From Novosphingobium huizhouense (GTDB lineage Bacteria > Pseudomonadota > Alphaproteobacteria > Sphingomonadales > Sphingomonadaceae), in NCBI RefSeq assembly GCF_020179475.1, contig NZ_JAILXZ010000001.1, positions 1,607,129-1,671,128 on the forward strand: a stretch of DNA of 64,000 bases, given 5' to 3'. Position 1 is the first letter of the stretch, and each line of letters begins with the position of its first letter. The notes under the pieces are model-generated. The model made no database searches. It worked only from the letters and a program-made list of their open reading frames with translations, and was not told the origin of the DNA. Below, piece by piece: positions 28,188 to 36,511 of this stretch. A program made the position numbers and the translations under genes.

Positions 28188-28565
28188 GTGAGCTGGACGA
28201 AGAAAATGCTCGTCGTTTTCGGCCTCTTTGCGGTCTGGATTTGCGGTCTCATCATCGTGGGTGGGTGGGGTTATCCTAGCCAATACTTCTGGATTTCCGG
28301 AACTTTAACCGCTGTCGGATTCGCAGTCGCCCCATTCTGGCGACTTCGCGGCTCAGTTTGGTTCTGGCCGACCACTGTGCTGCTCGAGGTGGCCAATCTA
28401 GTCCTGCTTTATGTCGAACGTAATTACGTCGCGAACCCGGATCTGCCTTCCAAAGGTGCTGTGAAGGGCTTGTTCGTCCTCGACTGTTTGGGGAGTTGGG
28501 CGGTCATGGTTGGGGTATGCTGGTTGGTCAGTCGGCGGTTCCCGTGGCAACTTGCGGAAGAATAG
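28188..28565 (+). CDS. Small integral membrane protein, hypothetical
   Basis: A 125-residue protein with four hydrophobic stretches: MLVVFGLFAVWICGLIIVGG, YFWISGTLTAVGFAVAPF, VWFWPTTVLLEVANLVLLYV and LFVLDCLGSWAVMVGVCWLV. I recognise no family. GTG 28188 (VSWTKKM) follows GAGGCG and is preferred; ATG 28206 is a possible internal start. The gene is less GC-rich than its neighbours and stands alone after a long palindrome, suggesting recent acquisition or weak constraint. Confidence 0.6.
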   Translation: MSWTKKMLVVFGLFAVWICGLIIVGGWGYPSQYFWISGTLTAVGFAVAPFWRLRGSVWFWPTTVLLEVANLVLLYVERNYVANPDLPSKGAVKGLFVLDCLGSWAVMVGVCWLVSRRFPWQLAEE

Positions 28566-28737
28566 CACCTCCAATCAACCATCTGTATCCCAGCCGCACA
28601 ACCCGTGCCATCCGACGTCCGCCATGTCGTCGTGTGCGGAACAGCGCCTTTTGTGCGGCGACGCCGGATAGCTGGCCTCTCCCAGCCGCCATGAAACGTC
28701 CGCAAGTCGGCGTTTCCGAACAGTCACCCCCCCCCCA

Positions 28738-30294
28738 CTACCCCCGCGCCCAGCCCGGTTCCGCCGGTTCCAGCGTCGCCAGAAACGCCTCGGCGCTCTC
28801 CATGTATTCGCGCTGCTTGTCGGCGGTCATGCGGCGCCAGGTGGCGTAGGGCTGGAACAGGCGGGGGTTGCGGGCGAGCTTGCTCTCGTTGCGGGCGAGG
28901 AAGTGCCAGTAGAGCGCGTTGAAGGGGCAGGCGTCCGGGCCGGTCTTGACCTTCACCTTGTAGGCGCAGGTGCCGCAATAGTCGCTCATCCGGTCGATGT
29001 AGGCGCCGCTCGCGGCATAGGGTTTGGAGGCCAGGCGTCCGCCGTCGGCGTGGAGCGCCATGCCGGCGACGTTGGGCAGTTCGACCCATTCGTAGGCATC
29101 GGCATAGACGGTGAGGAACCAGTCGGCCACCTCTTGCGGCTTGAGCCCCGCCAGCAGCGCGAAGTTGCCCAGCACCATCAGCCGCTGGATGTGATGGGCA
29201 TAGGCATTGTCGCGCGTGGTGCGCACCGCTTCCGACAGGCAGCGCATCTTCGTTTCGCCCGTCCGCCAGAAGTCGGGCAGCGGGCGCGTGGCGTCGAGGA
29301 AGTTGGCCTCGGCCATGGCGGGCATGTCGAGCCAGTACATGCCGCGCACGTATTCGCGCCAGCCGATGATCTGGCGAATGAAGCCCTCGACCGCCTCGAT
29401 GGGCGCGCGCCCTTCACGGTATTCGGCCTCGGCGGCCCGGCACACGGCGAGCGGGTCGAGCAGGCCCAGGTTGATCGCGGGCGAAAGCAGGGCGTGGAAC
29501 ACGAAGTCCTGCCCCGCCACCATCGCATCCTGCCAGCGGCCGAAGTGGGGCAGGCGCCTTTTCAGGAAGTGGGCAAGGAGTGTCTCGGCGTCTGACCGCG
29601 TGACCGGCCAGTTGAACGCATCCAGAGTGCCGAAGTGGCGGGTGAAGCGGCTTTCCACCATGGCGTTCACCTCGCGCGTCACGGCATCGGGGGCGAAGCG
29701 CGGCGGGGCGGGGAAGCTCGCGCCCTTTTCGGGCCCTGAGCGGTTTTCGGCGTCGAAGTTCCAGCGGCCGTCGACCGGCTTGTCACCCTCCATCAGCAGG
29801 CCGGTCTTGCGGCGCATGTCGCGGTAGAAATACTCCATGCGCAGTTCGCGGCGCGCGGCGGCCCATTCGTAGAAATCAGGCAGCGGGCAGACGAAGCGCG
29901 TGTCGGCCAGGATGCGCAGGCGGACGGGCAAGTCCTCGCGCCATTGCTCCATCGCCTGCCGCAGGCGGTATTCGCCCGGCTCGGTCACCTGCACGCCGCG
30001 GGCATGGTTCCGGACAATCGCGCGCGCGACTTCGCCGGTGAGGCTGCCCGAATTGCCTTCATCGTCCAGCCGCACGTAATCGACGCTCCAGCCCGCTTGC
30101 CGCAGCTCGGCCGCGAAATGGCGCATGGCCGAGAGCACCAGCGCGATCTTGGCCTTGTGATGGCGCACGTAGGTCGTCTCGTCGGCGACTTCGGCCATCA
30201 GCACGATCGTGTCGTCGGGCGTCCGGTCGGCGAGCGAGGAGATGGCGGGCGACAGCTGGTCGCCGAGGATCAGGACGAGGACGGGCTTCTTCAC
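28738..30294 (-). CDS. phrB: FeS-containing cryptochrome/photolyase (FeS-BCP, PhrB type)
   Basis: A 518-residue flavoprotein of the cryptochrome/photolyase-related class. The N-terminal Rossmann domain starts VLVLILGDQLSPAISSL; the C-terminal FAD domain contains GWREYVRGMYW, NAYAHHIQRLMVLGNFALL and DAYEWVELPNVAGM. Four cysteines at 352, 440, 443 and 456 match, with a two-residue offset, the [4Fe-4S] ligands of Agrobacterium PhrB (350, 438, 441, 454). Expected activity is light-driven repair of UV (6-4) photoproducts, with FAD and a lumazine antenna. It starts with GTG at 30294, sharing the G of the priA TAG stop, so translation is probably coupled to priA. Poly-C and nothing else follow it. 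Confidence 0.92.
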   Translation of the reverse strand: MKKPVLVLILGDQLSPAISSLADRTPDDTIVLMAEVADETTYVRHHKAKIALVLSAMRHFAAELRQAGWSVDYVRLDDEGNSGSLTGEVARAIVRNHARGVQVTEPGEYRLRQAMEQWREDLPVRLRILADTRFVCPLPDFYEWAAARRELRMEYFYRDMRRKTGLLMEGDKPVDGRWNFDAENRSGPEKGASFPAPPRFAPDAVTREVNAMVESRFTRHFGTLDAFNWPVTRSDAETLLAHFLKRRLPHFGRWQDAMVAGQDFVFHALLSPAINLGLLDPLAVCRAAEAEYREGRAPIEAVEGFIRQIIGWREYVRGMYWLDMPAMAEANFLDATRPLPDFWRTGETKMRCLSEAVRTTRDNAYAHHIQRLMVLGNFALLAGLKPQEVADWFLTVYADAYEWVELPNVAGMALHADGGRLASKPYAASGAYIDRMSDYCGTCAYKVKVKTGPDACPFNALYWHFLARNESKLARNPRLFQPYATWRRMTADKQREYMESAEAFLATLEPAEPGWARG

Positions 30295-32459
30295 TAGACG
30301 AAGCTATAGGGATCGACGTCCACCGCCACCCTGACCCCGGGGGCAAAGCGCAAGGGATCGAGCCATTCGCGGATCACGCGTTGCAGCTCGGTCGAGCGGC
30401 GGGCGTTGATGAGCAGGCGATAGCGGTAGCGGCCGCGCAGCAGCGAGAGCGGCGCGGGCGCGGGGCCGAGCACCAGCACATCGGGCAGGCGCGGCGCGGT
30501 GCCGCCGATGGCGCGGGCGGCGTCGCGGGCCTCGGCTTCGTCCTCGCTGGAGACGATGATCGCGGCCCAGCGCCCGAACGGGGGGGCGTTGGCCTCGCGC
30601 CGGGCTTCGGTCTCGGCGGCGTAGAAGGCGTCGCGATCGCCGCTCGCCAGCGCCTCGATCACCGGAGCATCGGGGTGGCGGGTCTGGATCAGCACTTCGC
30701 CCGGCTTCTCGCCGCGCCCGGCGCGCCCTGCGACCTGCGCGACCTGCTGGTAGGTGCGCTCGGCCGCGCGCAGGTCGCCGCCCTCCAGCCCCATGTCGGC
30801 ATCGACCACGCCGACGAGGGTCAGGTCGGGGAAGTGGAAGCCCTTGGTGACGAGCTGGGTGCCGACGATCACGTCGATCGCCTTCGCCTCTGCCTGCGCG
30901 ACGAATTCGGCGGCCTTGGCCGGGCTGGTCAGCGTGTCGGAGGTAACGAGCGCGACGCGGGCGTCGGGGAGAATGTGGGCGACTTCGTCGGCGATGCGCT
31001 CGACGCCGGGGCCGCAGGCGACGAGGCAGTCCTTCTCGCCGCATTCGGGGCAGGCGTCGGGCGGCGGGATCTCGTGCCCGCAATGGTGGCAGGCGAGGCG
31101 GCGCGACAGGCGGTGCTCGACCAGCCAGGCCGAGCAGTTGGGGCACTGGAAGCGGTGGCCGCACGTGCGGCACAGCGTGAGCGGCGCATAGCCGCGCCGG
31201 TTGAGGAACAGCAGGCTCTGCTCGCCGCGCAGGAGCCGGTCCTTGAGCGCTTCGACCAGCACCGGGGCGAGCCACTGGCCGCGGGGCGGCTGCTGTTCGC
31301 GCAGATCGACCACGCGGATGTCTGGCAGCGTCGCGCCGCCGAAGCGGCTCGGCAGGACGAGCCGTTCGTAGCGCCCGGCTTCGGCCATCTGCAGGCTTTC
31401 CAGCGCAGGCGTGGCGCTGGCCAGCACCACCGGCACGCTTTCGAACGCGCTGCGCATCACCGCGACGTCGCGCGCGTTGTAGCGTACGCCGTCGTCCTGC
31501 TTGAAGCTGATCTCGTGCGCTTCATCGACCACGATCAGGCCCAGCCGGGCGAACGGCAGGAACAGCGCCGAGCGCGCGCCGACCACGACGCGGGCCTGGC
31601 CGAAGGCCACCTGTCGCCAGGCGCGGCGGCGCTCGGACGATTTGAGCGAGGAGTGCCAGGTGACCGGCGGCACGCCGAAGCGCGCCTCGAACCGCTTGAG
31701 GAAGCTTTCGGTGAGCGCGATTTCGGGCAGCAGGACGAGGACCTGACGCCCAGCTGCGATGGCGGCGGCGATGGCTTCGCTGTAGGTTTCGGTCTTGCCC
31801 GAGCCGGTCACGCCGTCGAGCAGGAAGGGGCGGAAGTGGTGCGCCTCGACCGCGGCGACCATTTTCGCCGCTGCTTCGGCCTGCTCGGCCGAAAGGTCGG
31901 GCTCGGCATGGCGCGGATCGGGCGCGGGGTAGGGGCGGTCGCTGTCGACCAGCACGGGCTCGAGGATGCCGGCATTGACCATGCCGCGCAGCACCGCGTC
32001 GGACACGCCGGCGATCTCGGCCAGCTCGCGGATCGTGCCCTGCTGGCCGTTGAGCAGGTCGAGCGCCTGCGCGCGCTGCGGGGTGAGGCGCGCCGGTTCG
32101 TGGCCGGTGAGCCGGTATTCGGTGACGGTGCCGCCGCCGCGCAGCGCGGCACTGCTCGACAGCGCCATGCGCGCGACCGAAGCGAGGCCGGCGACGTAGT
32201 AATCGGCGCACCATTCGATCAGCCGGCGCAACGGGGCGGCGATCGGCGGCACCGGCAGGACCTGCAGCAGCGGGCGCAGCTTGGCCTCCGGAACCTCGGT
32301 CGCGGGGAGCCGTTCGCTCTCCCACACCACGCCGACGATCTGGCGCGGACCCAGCGGCGCGACAACGACGCTGCCCGGCTCGACCGCCATGCCTTCGGGC
32401 ACGCGGTAGTCGAGGGCCCCAAGCGCGGCGTTGAAGACGAGGCAGCGGACGCGGTTCAT
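30294..32459 (-). CDS. priA: Primosomal protein N' (PriA helicase)
   Basis: A 721-residue superfamily 2 helicase for replication restart. The N-terminal DNA-binding domain (RVPEGMAVEPGSVVVAPLG) is followed by Walker A GVTGSGKTETY, Walker B VVDEAHEISFKQ, motif III ASATPALES and the zinc region with eight cysteines (CRTC, CPNC, CHHC, CPEC, each four residues). Later helicase motifs include GTQLVTKGFHFP and QVAGRAGRG. ATG 32459 (MNRVRCLVFN) is chosen; the open frame extends to 32513 without homology. The TAG stop overlaps the photolyase GTG. It is divergent from the DUF4197 gene with 70 bp between. Confidence 0.95.
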   Translation of the reverse strand: MNRVRCLVFNAALGALDYRVPEGMAVEPGSVVVAPLGPRQIVGVVWESERLPATEVPEAKLRPLLQVLPVPPIAAPLRRLIEWCADYYVAGLASVARMALSSSAALRGGGTVTEYRLTGHEPARLTPQRAQALDLLNGQQGTIRELAEIAGVSDAVLRGMVNAGILEPVLVDSDRPYPAPDPRHAEPDLSAEQAEAAAKMVAAVEAHHFRPFLLDGVTGSGKTETYSEAIAAAIAAGRQVLVLLPEIALTESFLKRFEARFGVPPVTWHSSLKSSERRRAWRQVAFGQARVVVGARSALFLPFARLGLIVVDEAHEISFKQDDGVRYNARDVAVMRSAFESVPVVLASATPALESLQMAEAGRYERLVLPSRFGGATLPDIRVVDLREQQPPRGQWLAPVLVEALKDRLLRGEQSLLFLNRRGYAPLTLCRTCGHRFQCPNCSAWLVEHRLSRRLACHHCGHEIPPPDACPECGEKDCLVACGPGVERIADEVAHILPDARVALVTSDTLTSPAKAAEFVAQAEAKAIDVIVGTQLVTKGFHFPDLTLVGVVDADMGLEGGDLRAAERTYQQVAQVAGRAGRGEKPGEVLIQTRHPDAPVIEALASGDRDAFYAAETEARREANAPPFGRWAAIIVSSEDEAEARDAARAIGGTAPRLPDVLVLGPAPAPLSLLRGRYRYRLLINARRSTELQRVIREWLDPLRFAPGVRVAVDVDPYSFV

Positions 32460-32529
32460 CGTGGGGATCGCATATGGCGGGCATGGCTGTCGGGCGAAAG
32501 GGCACCGCGGCAAAAAGAGGAGTGAGGCG

Positions 32530-33216
32530 ATGGCGGCAACGACGGTTCTGACCCGCAGGAGGCTGATGCTGGGGACGGGCGCGCTGGTCGGCGCGGCGGC
32601 GCTGGGGCTTGGCGGATGCGCCGGCTATGGCGGCTTCTCGCTGGTCGAGGTGGTGCGGCGCCTGTTGCAGCTCTCGGCCAATCGCGCGTTCGACCGGCTG
32701 CTCGCGCCCGGCGGGTTCTGGGACGACCAGATGGCGCGGCTGACGCTGCCGCAGCAGCTCGGCAATCGGGGCGGGGCGCTGCAGCAGCTGCTGACCGGAC
32801 CGCTATTCAAGGACCGGCTGGCGCGCGTGTTCAACGAAATGGCCGAGCGTGCCGCCTATCGCGCCGCGCCCGCGGTGACCGAGGCGATCCGCGGGATCGG
32901 CGTGCGCGACGCGCTGGCGCTGGTGCGCGGCCGGCCGGACGAGGCGACCAGGTATCTGCGCGGCGAGATGGCGGGGCGGCTGATCGACGTGATGTTCCCC
33001 GAATTCGGCAACCTGCTCCACGCGACCTCGGACCCGCTGGTGGGCCAGGCGCTGCAGCTGGCGACGGGCGTCGACGTCAACGGCCTTGCCAACGACCTTG
33101 CCCGGCAGGCCGACGATGCGATCTGGCGCGCGATCGGACGCGAGGAGGCCGAGATCCGCCGCAATCCGCGCGGGACGAACGATCCGCTGCTCGAGCGCGC
33201 GTTCGGGGGAGGTTGA
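32530..33216 (+). CDS. DUF4197 family lipoprotein
   Basis: A 228-residue DUF4197 protein. The N-terminus has a twin-arginine-like TRRRLMLG and a hydrophobic run ending in LGLGGCAG, a lipobox with Cys at about residue 29, so a lipid-anchored periplasmic protein is likely. The body is helical, with AFDRLLAPGGFWDD, RVFNEMAERAAYRAAPAV and LIDVMFPEFGNLLHATSDP matching DUF4197, whose function is unknown. ATG 32530 lies just after a GAGGAGTGAGG Shine-Dalgarno-like run. Divergent from priA. Confidence 0.82.
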   Translation: MAATTVLTRRRLMLGTGALVGAAALGLGGCAGYGGFSLVEVVRRLLQLSANRAFDRLLAPGGFWDDQMARLTLPQQLGNRGGALQQLLTGPLFKDRLARVFNEMAERAAYRAAPAVTEAIRGIGVRDALALVRGRPDEATRYLRGEMAGRLIDVMFPEFGNLLHATSDPLVGQALQLATGVDVNGLANDLARQADDAIWRAIGREEAEIRRNPRGTNDPLLERAFGGG

Positions 33217-33284
33217 GCAGGCGCGGGATGATCGGTGCCGCGTGAATTGACGAAAGGGCCGCGATCGGGGAAGGGCGGCGCGTC

Positions 33285-34259
33285 ATGACCGCCGCCGCTT
33301 CTCCTGCGTTCACCGTCGCCGCGCTCTACTGCTTCACGCCGTTCGACGACCCGGCGGCGCTGCAGGGGCCGCTCGAGGCCCGTTGCCGCGCGGCGAAGGT
33401 GAAGGGCACGCTGCTGCTGGCGAACGAGGGCATCAACGGCACGATCGCCGGGCCGGATGCAGGCATTGCCGAGGTGCTCGCGCATATCCGCGCGCTGCCC
33501 GGTTGCGCGGACGCCGACGTCAAGCTGTCGCAGGCCTCGACCATGCCGTTCCACCGGCTGAAGGTGCGGTTGAAGCGCGAGATCGTGACGATGGGCGTGC
33601 CCGACATCGATCCGCGCGCCAGCGTCGGCACTTATGTCGATGCGCAGGACTGGAACGCGCTGATCGCCGATCCCGAAACGATCGTGATCGACACGCGCAA
33701 CGACTACGAGGTGGCGATCGGCACCTTCGCCGGCGCGATCGACCCGAAGACCGCCACGTTCCGCGATTTTCCAGGCTGGTTCCGCGCGCACCGCGACGAA
33801 CTGCTGGGGGAAGGGCGCACGCCCAAGGTGGCGATGTTCTGCACCGGCGGCATCCGCTGCGAGAAGTCGACCGCGTTCCTGCGCCAGGAAGGGATCGACG
33901 AGGTCTACCACCTGAAGGGCGGGATCCTGAAGTACCTCGAGACGGTGCCCGAGGACGAGAGCCTGTGGCAGGGCGAATGCTTCGTGTTCGACGAGCGCGT
34001 CGCGGTGGGCCACGGGCTGCGCGAGGGCAGCCACGGGCTGTGCCGCGCCTGCCGGCGCCCGGTGAGCGCCGCCGACCGCGCCTCGCCGCTCTACGAGGAC
34101 GGGGTGAGCTGCCCCGCCTGCCACGACCGGCGCGACGCGGCGCAGCGCGCAGGGTACCGCGAGCGCCACCGCCAGGTCCGCCTCGCCGCGGCGCGCGGGC
34201 GGCGCCACGTCGGCAGCACCGGCAGCGACAGCGACGGCGGCACTGGGGCGCCTGACTAA
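33285..34259 (+). CDS. trhO: tRNA uridine(34) hydroxylase (TrhO/YceA rhodanese)
   Basis: A 324-residue cytoplasmic protein. An N-terminal ferredoxin-like domain ([19 protein letters not shown], then [19 protein letters not shown]) precedes a rhodanese domain with [15 protein letters not shown] and the active-site loop [15 protein letters not shown]; the catalytic cysteine is the first in that loop. The C-terminus holds CRACRRPVS and CPACHDRR, a possible zinc site typical of TrhO. It hydroxylates U34 of certain tRNAs using O2. ATG 33285 lies after GAAGGGCGGCGC. A 10-bp tandem repeat begins right after the stop. Confidence 0.93.
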   Translation: MTAAASPAFTVAALYCFTPFDDPAALQGPLEARCRAAKVKGTLLLANEGINGTIAGPDAGIAEVLAHIRALPGCADADVKLSQASTMPFHRLKVRLKREIVTMGVPDIDPRASVGTYVDAQDWNALIADPETIVIDTRNDYEVAIGTFAGAIDPKTATFRDFPGWFRAHRDELLGEGRTPKVAMFCTGGIRCEKSTAFLRQEGIDEVYHLKGGILKYLETVPEDESLWQGECFVFDERVAVGHGLREGSHGLCRACRRPVSAADRASPLYEDGVSCPACHDRRDAAQRAGYRERHRQVRLAAARGRRHVGSTGSDSDGGTGAPD

Positions 34260-34260
34260 G

Positions 34261-34310
34261 CCCGGTCCTGCCCGATCCGGCCCGATCCGGCCCGATCCGG
34301 CCCAATCCGC
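34261..34310. repeat. 10-bp tandem repeat after trhO
   Basis: Three exact CCCGATCCGG units (34271-34300) are flanked by one degenerate unit on each side (CCCGGTCCTG and CCCAATCCGC), giving five units in 50 bp directly after the trhO stop. It is a simple-sequence array that may vary in copy number. Confidence 0.8.
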
Positions 34311-34736
34311 CGGACTCGATGCCGCAGCGCAGCGTGGGCTGCCGGGCGCCTTAACCATCGCGGAAACCGGCCGCGCGCGCCGCGGCGCGGGGCAAGCGGC
34401 CCGCTGCGGCTGCCTGCGCCGGCGCGAAAGGCGATCTGCAATCTCCTGATTTTCCTTCCCGCCCAATCGACGCGCGAGCGGTACGTCGAGCTGGCGCGCT
34501 TTTGTGCCTGCTCCGCACATAGACAAATAAAACTGAAATATTAACCGATGTGGATTTGTTATGAAAAAGGGTTAGACTTCGGTTCATATTGGAGCAATCA
34601 TCGCCTCAAGTAGCGAATCAATCGAATTGAAGATCAGCTACCAATCAAACCGAACTTCTGGGTGCGCGATTATTTCGTGAATCTGCGCTTCTGCAGGTTT
34701 CCTGCAGTCGACGCGTAACCAGAAGGGCCGGATCCC
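34311..34736. promoter_or_regulatory. AT-rich promoter region of the TpsB-TpsA locus
   Basis: This gap turns sharply AT-rich from about 34500 to 34660 (for example AAATAAAACTGAAATATTAA at 34524), unlike the rest of the window, and contains no plausible gene. Such a region in front of a surface-protein operon is likely to hold its promoter and binding sites for nucleoid or LuxR-type regulators. No single promoter was assigned. Confidence 0.5.
34691..34707. promoter_or_regulatory. Perfect inverted repeat before tpsB
   Basis: CTGCAGG-TTT-CCTGCAG is a perfect 7-bp inverted repeat 30 bp upstream of the tpsB GTG. It could be an operator near the transcription start or a hairpin in the 5' leader that limits access to the ribosome site. 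Confidence 0.5.
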
Positions 34737-36479
34737 GTGCAGTGTCGACCGCAGCGACTTCGTCCGGCCAGCGCGACCGATGCCCTGCGGGTCGTGGCCG
34801 GCCTTGCGCTGTTCGCAGGCTCGCCGGCCCTGGCCGCCGCGCCCGGCGCGCCGCCGGCGACGGTGACGGTGACCCCGCGGGTGCTGGTGCCGCAATCCCG
34901 CCCCGACGATTCCGCCCCGCCGCTGCCGCCATCCGACGGCCTGCGCGCGCCGCCTGGTTCGGACGAACTCGAACTGCGGCTCGGCGACGTCGTCGTCGAC
35001 GGCGGCTTCGGCCCGTTGGCGCAGCGGACGCGGCCGCTGCTGGCGAGGCTGGTCGGCCGGCCGGTGCGGCTGGGCGAGGTCTATGCCGCGGCGAGCGCGC
35101 TCGAGCAGGCCTATGCCGCGGCGGGCCATTTCCTCGTGCGCGTGTCGGTGCCGCCGCAGGAGCTGGCGCCCGGCGCCACGCTGCGCCTTGTCGTGACCGA
35201 CGGCTTCCTCGAGGACATCGACCTGACCGGCGTGCCTGCGGCGGCGCGGGGCGCGGTCGCGGCAAGCGTCATGGGCCTGCGCGGCAAGCCGCACCTGCGC
35301 GCCCGCGAGGTCGAGCGGGCGCTGCTGCTGGCGGGCGACGTGCCGGGCCTCGCGCTGCGCTCGGCGCTGGAGCGCGGGGCCAATCCGGGCGGAACGCGGC
35401 TGCTGCTGGCGGGCGAATTCCGCTCCGCCGGGGCATCGCTCGGGCTGCGCAACGACTACGACCCGGCGCTCGGCTCGCTCGGGCTGAGCGCCGAAGCCTC
35501 GCTCAACTCGCCGTTCGGCGGCGGCGAACTGCTGTACGGCTACGTCGCTTCGGGCCGTGATCTCGGCCGGCTCGTCGACGGCACCGGACGCGTGCGGGTG
35601 CTCGGCGGCGGCGCGCTGCTGCGCCTTGCGCGCGGCGCGCTGACGCTCAACCCCGAAGCGACGTTCTCGCGCACCCGGCCGGACCCCGCGCCGGGCGCTC
35701 CGGTCACGCTCGGGCGGCTCGAGCGCGAGACGCTGCGGCTGGGCTACGTCGCGGTGCGCCGCCGCGCGCGCACGGTGGTGCTGACCGCCACGCTCGAGCG
35801 CACCGATTCGATCAACAGCGCGACCGATTTCGACGTCGACCTCAGCCACGACCGCTTCCTCGCCGCGCGGCTGGGGCTCAGCGCCAGCCTCGGCGGCGCC
35901 GGCCGTCCGGCGGCGACGCTGGCGCTGCGCTGGAACCAGGGCCTCGGCGATCTCGGCGCGCGCACGGCGCACGACGTCGCGACGAGCTTCGTGCCGTTCT
36001 CGCGCCAGGGCGCGGCGAACGACTTCAGCCATGTCGATGCCGAGCTGACCGGGGTGATGCCGGTCGCGCCGGCGCTGTCGCTGTCCCTCCACGTGCGCGC
36101 GCAGAGCGCGTTCGGCGCGGCGCTGCTGCGCACCGAGCAGCTTTCGCTCGAAGGCGCGGACGGTCTTTCGGCCTATGTCGGCGGTCAGACCGCGGTCGAC
36201 AGCGGCGCGGTGGCGCGCGGCGAGCTCGTCGCCAGCCTGCCGGCGCGGACGCTCGGCCTCAACCCCTACCTGTTCGGCGCGGCCGGAACCGGACGCATCG
36301 CGCGCCCGACCGGCCCAGAGCCTTCGCGCGTGACCGCCTTCGCGCTCGGCACCGGGCTTCGCGCCGGTGCGCTGGGCGGCAAGCTGAGCTTGGCGAGCGA
36401 GCTCGCCTTCGGATTTTCCCGCCTCCGCCCGCTCGACCGGGCGACCCGCTTCAACCTCACCCTCGGCCTTTCGCTGTGA
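34737..36479 (+). CDS. ShlB/FhaC/HecB-family two-partner secretion transporter (TpsB)
   Basis: A 580-residue outer-membrane Omp85-superfamily transporter. After a signal peptide (~1-34, ending ALAAAPGA) and a proline-rich linker come POTRA domains (~75-190), with RLVGRPVRLGEVYAAASALE, AAGHFLVRVSVPPQEL and LRLVVTDGFLEDIDLTG; the barrel follows to the end. It would export the adjacent TpsA by recognising its N-terminal TPS domain. The start is GTG 34737, 30 bp after a perfect inverted repeat; the protein ends in FNLTLGLSL, with Leu rather than the usual terminal Phe. tpsA begins 32 bp downstream of the stop. Confidence 0.88.
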   Translation: MQCRPQRLRPASATDALRVVAGLALFAGSPALAAAPGAPPATVTVTPRVLVPQSRPDDSAPPLPPSDGLRAPPGSDELELRLGDVVVDGGFGPLAQRTRPLLARLVGRPVRLGEVYAAASALEQAYAAAGHFLVRVSVPPQELAPGATLRLVVTDGFLEDIDLTGVPAAARGAVAASVMGLRGKPHLRAREVERALLLAGDVPGLALRSALERGANPGGTRLLLAGEFRSAGASLGLRNDYDPALGSLGLSAEASLNSPFGGGELLYGYVASGRDLGRLVDGTGRVRVLGGGALLRLARGALTLNPEATFSRTRPDPAPGAPVTLGRLERETLRLGYVAVRRRARTVVLTATLERTDSINSATDFDVDLSHDRFLAARLGLSASLGGAGRPAATLALRWNQGLGDLGARTAHDVATSFVPFSRQGAANDFSHVDAELTGVMPVAPALSLSLHVRAQSAFGAALLRTEQLSLEGADGLSAYVGGQTAVDSGAVARGELVASLPARTLGLNPYLFGAAGTGRIARPTGPEPSRVTAFALGTGLRAGALGGKLSLASELAFGFSRLRPLDRATRFNLTLGLSL

Positions 36480-36511
36480 CCAGCAGCGCCCTCGATCCCC
36501 GGAGACCTTCG

